From assembly GCA_002431395.1 (NCBI GenBank), contig DJEU01000007.1, positions 1-42,337 of the forward strand: a stretch of 42,337 nt of DNA. Direction: 5' to 3'. The notes below the pieces were generated by a model. The model did no database searches, was not told the DNA's origin, and saw only the letters and a program-made list of their open reading frames with translations. Numbering within the stretch: the stretch's first letter is position 1; the number at the start of each line of letters is the position of its first letter. The position numbers were made by a program, and so were the translations under genes. Below, piece by piece: positions 21,906 through 30,058 of the stretch. This DNA is from Lachnoclostridium sp. UBA5890. Its GTDB lineage: Bacteria > Bacillota > Clostridia > Lachnospirales > Lachnospiraceae.

Positions 21906-23219
21906 ATGTTTTGCGAAAAATGCGGAACGCAGAATCCCGATGAAGCTGTTTTTTGTGCAGGATGCGGGGCGAAATTGCCTAAAATAAACGTACCACAAGG
22001 ACAGCCAGTTGTACAGGCTTCCCCGCAGGGAATCCCAAATCAGCCGGTGCCGGAAGGACAACCGGTTTACCAGCAGCCGGTGAAAACGCCGAGAAAACCT
22101 ATGCCGATAGGGGCTAAGATTGCGATTATAGCAATTATTGCGGTGGCAATCCTTGGAACAGCCGGCTTTATGATCTTGAGAAGTCTTGCTAGTCCGAAGC
22201 GGATTGTAGAAAATTACGCAAAGGCTTATGTCGCTCATGATTCCGAAAAAATCTTTGATCTTTTATGTTTTGAAAGGTCCGAATTTATTACTCCGGATGC
22301 TTTGGAAAAAACATTGGAAGCTCGCGGAAGCGGTTATAAGGATATGACGGAATATACCGTGAAAGAGGACGATGAGGACGAAGAAGAGGCCGATAAAGAC
22401 ACATTGTATTATACGATCGTTTTTCGCGATAACAGTCATTCCAACGAATCAGAGACGACGGTGACGCTTGAAAAATCAGGAAAACAGTTTTTGTTTTTTG
22501 ATGATTGGAAGATGAGAACGACGGATTATGTGGCAAAAGAATACGGAGTACATGTGCCAGCCGGAACGACGGCGAAAATGGACGGAGTTGCTCTTGGTGA
22601 TAAGTATAGTACCGATGAACAAGGGGAATATTTGATCCCATCCAGCTTTGATGGAAAACATACCCTTTCTGTGGAGTCCGATATTTACGAACCTTACGAA
22701 ACAGAATTTACGGTAAGTGCGACAAATTATGACAAAGAAGATGCAGTATATGTATATGATTCTGATTTGAAGTTGTCTTCTGCGACAGAGGAAAGTCTGG
22801 CATCTGCTGCGAAAGAAACAGCTACCAGTTTTTATTCCTGTGCTTTGGAGCAGAAAGCATTTTCAGAAGTGGCTTCGGTGGAAACTATGGATAGTGACTG
22901 TAATTTGGAATCGGAGTACAATGACTGGATCAGCAATAACGTAACCAGTGACACTTGTATTAAAAGTCTTGAATTTACGAATACAGAGGCAGCAGTGGCA
23001 GCATCCAATCAGGGCGATGGAGTACTTAGAGCAAAGGTCGATGTGACATTGTCATACAATACGACGAGCAGTGTAAAAGATTTCTGGAGCGATAAAAAGG
23101 AAAAACGCAGTGGCGAGGGAAGCGGAACCTGTTCTTTGTATTATGAGTATCAGGATGGTCAATGGATGATTTATGATTATAGTGGCATGACTTATGCAAT
23201 CGATTATCAAAAATATTAA
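21906..23219 (+). CDS. Zinc-ribbon membrane protein, TcaA-like architecture
   Basis: A 437-residue protein starting at ATG 21906 with AAGGAGGAG upstream. A single zinc ribbon (CEKCG, CAGCG; residues 3-20) faces the cytoplasm, followed by a Pro/Gln-rich linker. One membrane helix spans about 77-98. The extracellular part opens with an NTF2-like stretch (SPKRIVENYAKAYVAHDSEK), then a small PEGA/TcaA-type beta domain (VPAGTTAKMDGVALGD) near 220-280, and a second cystatin/NTF2-like domain to the end. TcaA-type proteins are linked to envelope stress and wall antibiotics in other Firmicutes; a matching role here is inference. It is co-transcribed with the next gene (24-nt gap). Confidence 0.75.
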   Translation: MFCEKCGTQNPDEAVFCAGCGAKLPKINVPQGQPVVQASPQGIPNQPVPEGQPVYQQPVKTPRKPMPIGAKIAIIAIIAVAILGTAGFMILRSLASPKRIVENYAKAYVAHDSEKIFDLLCFERSEFITPDALEKTLEARGSGYKDMTEYTVKEDDEDEEEADKDTLYYTIVFRDNSHSNESETTVTLEKSGKQFLFFDDWKMRTTDYVAKEYGVHVPAGTTAKMDGVALGDKYSTDEQGEYLIPSSFDGKHTLSVESDIYEPYETEFTVSATNYDKEDAVYVYDSDLKLSSATEESLASAAKETATSFYSCALEQKAFSEVASVETMDSDCNLESEYNDWISNNVTSDTCIKSLEFTNTEAAVAASNQGDGVLRAKVDVTLSYNTTSSVKDFWSDKKEKRSGEGSGTCSLYYEYQDGQWMIYDYSGMTYAIDYQKY

Positions 23220-23243
23220 TGAAGAAAACAGGAGGAATTTATT

Positions 23244-24041
23244 ATGGCAAAATTTTGTATGTATTGCGGAAAGCAATTAGAAGACGGCGCAGAGTGTGAT
23301 TGCGCACAATCACAAGTAGCAAAACAAGCGCAGGCACAGCAGCAACAGGCACAGGCTTACCAGCAGCAAGCGCAGGCATATCAGCAGCCTTATGTAGCAC
23401 CGGCTCCAAATCCGGCAGTTCAGGCGATCGGAGCAGCTTTCAAGTCATTGACAACAATTGTCAATAAACCGATGGAAAGTCTGCAGGCATTTGTGAAAGC
23501 ACAGAACTTTATCGCAGCACTTATTTTGATCGGTGGCCAGGCATTGGTAGCAGCGTTCTTTACCATTGCATTGGCGGGTTCCCTGAAAATGGGAGAAGTT
23601 GTAAATCTGGCAGCAGTGTTCTTTGAGACATTTGCCTTTTCACTTGTTCTTTCCGCTGTATTGTTTGGAATGCTCTTCCTTTTGACGATCATTTTCAAAG
23701 GAAAAACAGATGCAAAAACGCTGCTTTGTGTAGTGGCAGTCCGCAGTGTGATCGTAATTCCGTTTATGGTACTTGGACTTTTGATCGGATTAGCAAATGC
23801 AGGAATTGGTATCGGATTATTCATTATCTGTGAATTTTTCGCAATGTTCTATATGTACGCAGCAATGCGTTTTGCAAGCAATCTTCCGGAAAGCAAATTG
23901 ATGTTTGTAATCCCGATCGCAATGACAATTGTATTGATCGTACTTGTGCTCATCATGCAGGGATTGGCAAAATCATTGATCAGCGATCTTATCGGAAATA
24001 CCTTCGGCGGAATGTCTAGTATGTTTGGAAACTGGGACTAA
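23244..24041 (+). CDS. Zinc-ribbon, Gln-rich linker, multi-pass membrane protein
   Basis: A 265-residue protein. A minimal zinc ribbon (CMYCG at 5-9, CDC at 18-20) is followed by a repetitive Gln/Ala/Tyr linker (about 24-48, repeated AQAYQQQ) and then five or six hydrophobic helices (about 88-245) with a Yip1-like look. AGGAGGA lies upstream of the ATG. Sharing both operon and zinc-ribbon design with the TcaA-like gene suggests the two act together at the membrane. No enzyme motif is seen. Confidence 0.7.
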   Translation: MAKFCMYCGKQLEDGAECDCAQSQVAKQAQAQQQQAQAYQQQAQAYQQPYVAPAPNPAVQAIGAAFKSLTTIVNKPMESLQAFVKAQNFIAALILIGGQALVAAFFTIALAGSLKMGEVVNLAAVFFETFAFSLVLSAVLFGMLFLLTIIFKGKTDAKTLLCVVAVRSVIVIPFMVLGLLIGLANAGIGIGLFIICEFFAMFYMYAAMRFASNLPESKLMFVIPIAMTIVLIVLVLIMQGLAKSLISDLIGNTFGGMSSMFGNWD

Positions 24042-24070
24042 TCAGATAAATCGTTAATTTATATGCATAG

Positions 24071-24100
24071 AAAAGACAAGTCGGAAGGCTTGTCTTTTTT
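24071..24100 (+). terminator. Terminator of the zinc-ribbon pair
   Basis: AAAAGACAAG (24071-24080), 8-nt loop, CTTGTCTTTTTT (24089-24100). Confidence 0.9.
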
Positions 24101-24198
24101 GTGCGCAAAAATAGGAGAACATTGGTGTAGATACACAAGGGGATTGTGGTTCTGGCATAATTAAATACTTATGAAATACAACGGAAAAATAAACTTAT

Positions 24199-24236
24199 TG
24201 TGCATTTCGTACAAAAAACAATGTGCGAAAACGATT
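24199..24236 (+). promoter_or_regulatory. Candidate operator region of the first xylanase gene
   Basis: TGTGCA (24199-24204), 4 bp, GTACAAAAA (24209-24217) recurs upstream of the second xylanase gene. GCGAAAACGATT (24225-24236) resembles half of a LacI/CcpA-family site (WAANCG core). They lie 80-115 bp before the -35 box. Confidence 0.4.
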
Positions 24237-24315
24237 AAGGAGGGAGCTGACCTGGTATAATATTGTGCAATATTACTAAAAATATACGTGCATACAATTA
24301 AATCTATGTGACATA

Positions 24316-24344
24316 TTGACAAAAAAGGAATAATAACTTATAAT
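24316..24344 (+). promoter_or_regulatory. Promoter of the first GH10 gene
   Basis: Perfect TTGACA (24316-24321), 17-bp spacer and perfect TATAAT (24339-24344), with a leader of about 37 nt. Confidence 0.85.
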
Positions 24345-24388
24345 CTAAATCGTAATCATAATTAAATATTTATAAGGAGGTAGATGTA

Positions 24389-25981
24389 ATGGGAAAAAAG
24401 GTAGTAGCAAAAATTCTTGTGGTAGTGATGCTTGCGATGACGATCGTTGCTAACTTGCCGGGGAATACAGCGAAGGCGGCATTAAATGCTTATTACTTTG
24501 GTAATTTGACATATGTCAGCCAATGGGGAGTTTCTTCACGAAGCGTCACAGATGGCGCACTTAAGGTAACATTCAATTCAAAATACGGCGAAGTAAAATA
24601 TTCTTTGCCAAATGCAATTTCGCTTTCTTCCATCCAGTCGATCACGATCGGCGCAGGAACAGGCGGACAGGATACGGCATTTAAATTTTATGATGCCAGC
24701 GGGAAAGAGTTATTTGTAAAATACAATGCAAACAATTGGGGCTATGATGACTTTGAAGTGACGAAAAGCGGAAGCGGTTCGATCAAAACAATTGGGGTTA
24801 TGTCACAGAGTTCCAGTACTTATACAGCGACCATTTATAATGTGAGAATTACGACATCTTCCGGAAGTTCCAGTGGATCAACCGGTGGTTCGACTACGAC
24901 GGCGAACACATTGAAGGGTGCAATGAGCAGCACATTTGGAAAGGTTGGAAATGCAGTAAATCTTTCCGATCTCAGAAATTCCAACACATTGGGAATTATT
25001 AAAAAAGATTTCAATTCCATTACGATGGAAAATGAGATGAAACCGGATGCCGTTCTTGGTTACAGCCCGACATTGATCTCGACCAGCGAGGCAAAATCAC
25101 GCGGGTATATCATTCCGGATGGATATGCAGAAAGCACGGTTCCCGAACTTAACTTTTCCAATATTGATGAAGTGTTAAAAATCGCATCTCAGAATGGTTT
25201 GTCCGTACGTTTCCATACGATGGTATGGCATCAGCAGACACCAAGCTGGTTCTTCAAATACGATTACAACAGTTATTACAGCTATTGTAATGCAGGAACC
25301 ATGGATAAACGACTGGAATATTATGTAAAAAATATCGTGGCACATGTCAGCACAAGCCAGTACAAAGACGTGGTGTATGCATACGATGTGGTAAATGAAT
25401 ATTTCCATAACAGTGACACCGGTTCAAAGAGCAACTGGACACAGGTGTATGGCGAAGAAGGAAAGTATCCTTCTTACGTAAAGAAAGCATTTCAGTATGC
25501 GAATGATATGTTAAATTATTACAAATTAAGAAGCAAGGTAAAACTTTTCTATAATGATTACAATACGTATTTGATCTCAGATGATATTGTAACGATGATC
25601 AAATTCGTGAACCAGAACGGAAAAATCTGCGATGGTGTTGGTATGCAGAGCCACTTGGATGTACATTGGCCGGATGCAAATTATATCGGAAATACGATTG
25701 ATAAATTCAAAAATGCCGGATTTGAGATTCAGATCACAGAGCTCGACGCAACCATCAATGCGATGCAGAGCGGATACACATTGCAGGATCAGGCAAATTA
25801 CTATTACAGCATTATCAAAATGCTCAAAGAAAAGAAACAGGGCGGCGCCAATATCACAGGTGTTACATTCTGGGGACTGAGCGACCAGGTATCTTGGAGA
25901 GCAAGTGGACAGCCACTTTTGTTCTCACAGCTCGGTGTGAAGAAAGCAGCTTATGATGCCGTTATCAATGCCATGAAATAA
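24389..25981 (+). CDS. Secreted GH10 endo-beta-1,4-xylanase with N-terminal beta-sandwich module
   Basis: Cleaves the xylan backbone outside the cell. Of 530 residues, 1-31 form a signal peptide (cut after AKA). About 35-155 is a beta-rich module (YYFGNLTYVSQWGVSSRS) resembling a carbohydrate-binding module whose family I cannot name. A Ser/Gly/Thr linker covers 156-172. The GH10 barrel runs 173-530. Predicted acid/base is E337 (AYDVVNEYFHN) and nucleophile E451 (QITELDATI). The subsite -2 cluster ENEMK is intact (E214, N215, K218), and HTMVWHQQTP and FWGLSDQVSW are conserved. AAGGAGG precedes the ATG. It is transcribed alone and is closely related to the next gene. Confidence 0.93.
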   Translation: MGKKVVAKILVVVMLAMTIVANLPGNTAKAALNAYYFGNLTYVSQWGVSSRSVTDGALKVTFNSKYGEVKYSLPNAISLSSIQSITIGAGTGGQDTAFKFYDASGKELFVKYNANNWGYDDFEVTKSGSGSIKTIGVMSQSSSTYTATIYNVRITTSSGSSSGSTGGSTTTANTLKGAMSSTFGKVGNAVNLSDLRNSNTLGIIKKDFNSITMENEMKPDAVLGYSPTLISTSEAKSRGYIIPDGYAESTVPELNFSNIDEVLKIASQNGLSVRFHTMVWHQQTPSWFFKYDYNSYYSYCNAGTMDKRLEYYVKNIVAHVSTSQYKDVVYAYDVVNEYFHNSDTGSKSNWTQVYGEEGKYPSYVKKAFQYANDMLNYYKLRSKVKLFYNDYNTYLISDDIVTMIKFVNQNGKICDGVGMQSHLDVHWPDANYIGNTIDKFKNAGFEIQITELDATINAMQSGYTLQDQANYYYSIIKMLKEKKQGGANITGVTFWGLSDQVSWRASGQPLLFSQLGVKKAAYDAVINAMK

Positions 25982-26002
25982 AAACTCTTATCTTTTTTAT
26001 AG

Positions 26003-26037
26003 AAAGACCTCTGGGACTTGTGACCGGGGGTCTTTTA
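26003..26037 (+). terminator. Terminator after first GH10 gene
   Basis: AAAGACC (26003-26009) pairs with GGTCTTT (26029-26035), with extra inner pairing, followed by TATTG; a short U-run. Confidence 0.75.
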
Positions 26038-26066
26038 TTGTAAATTGTGTCCAAAAACAAAGACTG

Positions 26067-26123
26067 CGTAAACGTTTGCGAAACGGCAGAAATGCAGAAA
26101 GAGTTGTGCAAAATGTACAAAAA
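26067..26123 (+). promoter_or_regulatory. Candidate operators of the second xylanase gene
   Basis: CGTAAACGTTTGCG (26067-26080) is a near-palindrome typical of LacI-family sites with the central CG. TGTGCA (26105-26110), 4 bp, GTACAAAAA (26115-26123) repeats the arrangement found before the first xylanase gene. Confidence 0.5.
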
Positions 26124-26156
26124 TACAAAACAAAAGAATAATTTCACTGTTACATA

Positions 26157-26185
26157 TTGACAAAAAATGAGTAATCGGATATACT
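26157..26185 (+). promoter_or_regulatory. Promoter of the second GH10 gene
   Basis: TTGACA (26157-26162), 17 bp, TATACT (26180-26185). The flank CATATTGACAAAAAA is shared with the first GH10 promoter, as is the AAATATTT-TAAGGAGG leader. Confidence 0.85.
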
Positions 26186-26229
26186 TGCAATTGTAACAAA
26201 AACTAAATATTTTTAAGGAGGTTTTCGTA

Positions 26230-27795
26230 ATGAGCAGAAAAGTTATAACACAAATTTTGATTGCAGCGATGCTTGTTACCACAGTTTTTGCCGGGGTGCC
26301 GGCTACAGTAGCAAAAGCAGAGGCAAAGGAGTACTATTTTAGTAATTTGTCTTATGCGAGCCAATGGGGAGTTTCATCGAGGAGTATTTCAAATGGAGCA
26401 TTGAAGGCGACGTTTAGTTCTATGTATGGAGAAGTAAAATATACGTTTCCGGATGCGATATCTGTATCTAATATTCAATCTATGACAGTAGGAGCCAATA
26501 CGGCTGGTCAGAACACGGCATTTAAGTTTTATGATGCCAGTGGAAAACAATTGTTTGTCAAATATAATGCTAGTTGCAAGAGTTATACGGACTTTTCAAT
26601 TGCAACAAGCGGAAGTGGTTCGATCAAGAGTATTGGTGTGATGTCACAGTCATCCACAAGTTACACAGCGACAGTATATAATATTAAATTTACTATGAAA
26701 TCCAGCAGTTCATCTTCTAGTGCAACATTGAAGGGGACGATGGCAGGGACATTTGGAAAAGTAGGAGCGGCTATCGGATTAGACGATTTGAAGAATTCTT
26801 CTACTTTGAATGAATTGAAAAAGGATTATAATTCGATTACCTTAGGTAATGAAATGAAACCGGATACTATTTTGGGCTATAATCCTACAACGATGACAGT
26901 AAGCGAAGCAAAAGCAAAAGGATATATCATCCCGGATGGATATGGAGAATCGAAAGTACCTGTATTAAATTATTCGACAATTGATGATACATTGAAAGCG
27001 GCTTATGAAAATGGGCTTAGTGTTCGTTTCCATACTCTTCTCTGGCATCGTCAGACACCGACCTGGTTCTTTAAGTACAGTTACAACAAAAACTATGATT
27101 ACTGTAATACGTACACAATGGATAAACGTGTAGAGTTCTACGTAAAAAATATTGTGGCGCACATCTGTACAAGCAAGTACAAAGATGTGGTGTATGCGTA
27201 TGACGTGATGAATGAATATTTTCATAATACAGATAGTGGAGTATGCCACTGGACGCAGATTTACGGAGAGCAGGGAACACGCCCGACATATGTAAAAGCG
27301 GCATTTACTTATGCAAATGATATGTTGAATTATTATGGTATGCGCAGCAAGGTTCATTTGTTCTATAATGATTATAATACCTATTTGATTGCAGATGATA
27401 TTGTTTCGCTGGTGAATTATATTAATGAAGGCGGTAAAAAATGTGATGGAGTTGGCATGCAGAGCCATTTGGACGTGGATTGGCCGGATGCAAACTTTAT
27501 TGGTAAAGCAGTTGATAAATTTAAGGCAGCAGGATTTGAAATTCAGATTACAGAGCTGGATGCTACGATCAATTACCGAAAAAGTACCTATACATTGCAG
27601 GATCAGGCAACTTATTATGCAAGTATTATTAAAATGCTCAAAGAAAAGAAAAAGGGTGGCGCCAATATTACAGGTGTTACTTTCTGGGGAATGAGTGATG
27701 ACAGATCCTGGAGAGCGAATGGACAACCGCTTCTTTATTCTACCGTGGGAAGCAAAAAACCAGCGTATGATGCTATTATTAATGCCATGAAATAG
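26230..27795 (+). CDS. Secreted GH10 xylanase paralogue with altered subsite residue
   Basis: A tandem paralogue (521 residues) of the preceding xylanase, alike from signal peptide to C terminus. It has a signal peptide (1-30), the same N-terminal beta-sandwich module, a shorter poly-Ser linker (158-165) and a GH10 barrel. Acid/base is E329 (AYDVMNEYFHN) and nucleophile E442 (QITELDATI). The ENEMK motif of subsite -2 reads GNEMK (G206 for Glu), which should weaken or change glycone binding. HTLLWHRQTP differs by Arg for Gln. AAGGAGG precedes the ATG. Because it has its own operator-like sites, it may be induced differently. Confidence 0.93.
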   Translation: MSRKVITQILIAAMLVTTVFAGVPATVAKAEAKEYYFSNLSYASQWGVSSRSISNGALKATFSSMYGEVKYTFPDAISVSNIQSMTVGANTAGQNTAFKFYDASGKQLFVKYNASCKSYTDFSIATSGSGSIKSIGVMSQSSTSYTATVYNIKFTMKSSSSSSSATLKGTMAGTFGKVGAAIGLDDLKNSSTLNELKKDYNSITLGNEMKPDTILGYNPTTMTVSEAKAKGYIIPDGYGESKVPVLNYSTIDDTLKAAYENGLSVRFHTLLWHRQTPTWFFKYSYNKNYDYCNTYTMDKRVEFYVKNIVAHICTSKYKDVVYAYDVMNEYFHNTDSGVCHWTQIYGEQGTRPTYVKAAFTYANDMLNYYGMRSKVHLFYNDYNTYLIADDIVSLVNYINEGGKKCDGVGMQSHLDVDWPDANFIGKAVDKFKAAGFEIQITELDATINYRKSTYTLQDQATYYASIIKMLKEKKKGGANITGVTFWGMSDDRSWRANGQPLLYSTVGSKKPAYDAIINAMK

Positions 27796-27821
27796 AGATC
27801 CTATAATATAGTAATTAAAGG

Positions 27822-27852
27822 AAGGAAATCACCGAAGCAGGTGGTTTCCTTT
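27822..27852 (+). terminator. Hairpin between second GH10 and GH43 genes
   Basis: AAGGAAATCACC (27822-27833) pairs with GGTGGTTTCCTT (27840-27851) through one G-U pair. The tail is CTGC rather than a long U-run, so some read-through into the GH43 gene is possible; no separate GH43 promoter was obvious. Confidence 0.6.
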
Positions 27853-27936
27853 CTGCATATTTCCATAGTTTTTTTGCAATATTCCATGGGAAAAGCAGAG
27901 TGGAAATGAGAAAATATAAAAAAGGAGGTAGGAAGA

Positions 27937-29970
27937 ATGAAGAAAAAAGGAATTTTATTATCTATGTTATTGGTGACTTTCCTGGTCATAACCCCATGTG
28001 GTGCTAAGGGTGTGGCGAAGGGAGCGGAGCAAACAGAAACAAAGGAACAGCAAAATACAAGAGTATCGGTGCACGATCCCTCTATTATTCGTGCAGGAGA
28101 CACATATTATGTATTTGGTTCTCATATGGCGGATGCAAAGTCGACCGATATGATTCATTGGACGCAGATCAATAAGGATTGGAATGCCAGAGAAACCGAG
28201 GATGCATGGCAGCATGATTCCATTTATGGAGATGTTTTGACTAATTTTGCAGAGTCTTTTCGATGGGCAGGGTACGATGATGCGGACTGTAGTAATGGAA
28301 GACTCGCTGTCTGGGCACCGGATGTCAAATATAATCCGTATTATGAATGGGAGGATGGAAGTACTGGAGCTTATATGATGTATTATAGTGCATCGTCTAC
28401 TTACTGCCGTTCTTGTATCGGCTATGCAGTGGCGAAAGAAGTGGAAGGCCCTTATCAATACAAAGATACCGTGATTTATTCTGGTTTTTCGAAAGAAGAA
28501 GATACAGACAAAAGTGATCGTGATATCAAATGGGATAATGACTACCTGAATTTGAAAAAACTGATTGACAATGGAACGTTGGAAGGATTAAGTGATAAAT
28601 GGTTCCGTTCAGAAGAATTCTGGAATAGCGGCTATGGACCAAATGCGATTGATCCTACTGTTTTCTTTGGAAAAGATGGAGAAATGTATATGCTTTATGG
28701 ATCTTGGTCAGGTGGCTTGTTTATCTTGAATCTGGACAAAAAAACAGGGGAAGTAAATTATCCGGGAAAAGATGGTGTGGAAGAAGTATCCGGCAGCCCG
28801 ATTGACCGTTATTTTGGCACAAGAGTGGCTGGAGGAAGCGGCGTTTCCGGAGAAGGTGGATATATTACTTATGATGAGCAATCCGGATATTATTATCTAT
28901 ATGAAACATATGGCGGATTAACGGCAAAAGGCGGTTATAATATGAGATTATATCGCTCAAAAAATGTGTACGGACCATATGAAGATGCGAAAGGTGGATA
29001 TGCGAAAGATAATTCAAAAGATTTGGATAGCTATGGAATTAAATTGATTGGCAACTATCAATTTAGTGGAGAACCTGGATATCGTGCTGCAGGACATAAC
29101 TCTGCCTTGGTGGATGAAGATGGACAGCGTTATTTGATCTATCATCAGCGATTTGATGAGCCTAATAATCAGACCGAACGACATGAAGTCCGTGTGCATA
29201 AGCAGTTTTTAAATGAGGACATGTGGCCGGTTACGGCAGTATATGAAAACCATGGAGAAAAGATTTCTCATTATAGTGATAAAGAAGTAATGGGAACGTA
29301 TGAAATTGTAAATCATGGTACAAAAACATCGGCAGATATGCTGACTACACAAAAGGTTACATTGCATAAAGATGGAACAATCGATGGAGATCAGACAGGA
29401 AGCTGGAAAAAGACAAGTTCTACAGGAGATTATGATTATATCACGATGAATTTGGCTGGTGTAACATATAAAGGTGTATTTTTTAAACAATATAATGAAA
29501 AGACGGAATCCCAGGAAGTGATGACTTTTAGCACGATTGGGGAAGATAATACTTGTGTATGGGGAACTTATATAGCACCTCTTTCGCAGGAAGAACTTGC
29601 AGAGGAAACGGCTGCACCGACGACATTGCCGCAGGAAGCATCTGCCCCGATTTCGACACAGATGCCTGTTGCTGCTCCGGCGCAAACGAACTCTACGTCA
29701 GTCAAGAAACAAAAGGTAAAATTGGAAGCTCCAAGACTTTCTCTCAAAATAAAAAAAGGGAAAGTGATTTTGAAATGGAAGAAAGTGAAAGGAGCGACAA
29801 ACTATCAGATACAATACAAAGCAGGAAAAAAATGGAAAAATACAAAAAAGAAAATTTTTGCCAAACTGACAAAAAAGAAAAAGTATTCTTTCCGCGTTCG
29901 TGCATGTAAGAAAATAAATGGTAAGAAAAATTACAGTGCATGGAGCAAGGTGAAAAGGATGTCTCTGTAA
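27937..29970 (+). CDS. Secreted GH43 endo-arabinanase-like enzyme with C-terminal FN3 domain
   Basis: Predicted to cut arabinan or arabinose-bearing hemicellulose outside the cell. A signal peptide (about 1-30) leads 677 residues. The five-bladed GH43 domain (about 42-425) carries base D47 (VHDPSII), pKa modulator D239 (AIDPTVFF) and acid E306 (VSGEGGYI). A beta domain, as in Abn2-type arabinanases, spans about 440-560 (YEIVNHGTKTSADMLTTQKV). A Thr/Pro/Ala linker follows at about 565-595. A very basic fibronectin-III domain (about 600-677, KGATNYQIQYKAGKKW) ends it and probably binds the wall. AAAGGAGG is upstream. It may share a transcript with the second xylanase. Confidence 0.88.
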   Translation: MKKKGILLSMLLVTFLVITPCGAKGVAKGAEQTETKEQQNTRVSVHDPSIIRAGDTYYVFGSHMADAKSTDMIHWTQINKDWNARETEDAWQHDSIYGDVLTNFAESFRWAGYDDADCSNGRLAVWAPDVKYNPYYEWEDGSTGAYMMYYSASSTYCRSCIGYAVAKEVEGPYQYKDTVIYSGFSKEEDTDKSDRDIKWDNDYLNLKKLIDNGTLEGLSDKWFRSEEFWNSGYGPNAIDPTVFFGKDGEMYMLYGSWSGGLFILNLDKKTGEVNYPGKDGVEEVSGSPIDRYFGTRVAGGSGVSGEGGYITYDEQSGYYYLYETYGGLTAKGGYNMRLYRSKNVYGPYEDAKGGYAKDNSKDLDSYGIKLIGNYQFSGEPGYRAAGHNSALVDEDGQRYLIYHQRFDEPNNQTERHEVRVHKQFLNEDMWPVTAVYENHGEKISHYSDKEVMGTYEIVNHGTKTSADMLTTQKVTLHKDGTIDGDQTGSWKKTSSTGDYDYITMNLAGVTYKGVFFKQYNEKTESQEVMTFSTIGEDNTCVWGTYIAPLSQEELAEETAAPTTLPQEASAPISTQMPVAAPAQTNSTSVKKQKVKLEAPRLSLKIKKGKVILKWKKVKGATNYQIQYKAGKKWKNTKKKIFAKLTKKKKYSFRVRACKKINGKKNYSAWSKVKRMSL

Positions 29971-29980
29971 ATATTTACCT

Positions 29981-30008
29981 TTGCAAAAAAACAGAAATAT
30001 GTTACAAT
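29981..30008 (+). promoter_or_regulatory. Promoter of OPT-PqqD operon
   Basis: TTGCAA (29981-29986), 16-bp spacer, TACAAT (30003-30008). Confidence 0.55.
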
Positions 30009-30058
30009 AAATCGGTATATACTTTTAGGTGCGGGGAATAAACAAAAGGAGAACGATT

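Noticed and set aside
26965..27726. Minus-strand open frame of 253 codons opposite the second xylanase
   Set aside because: Shadow of the GH10 catalytic domain; composition (Ile, Cys, His) is unlike real genes here.
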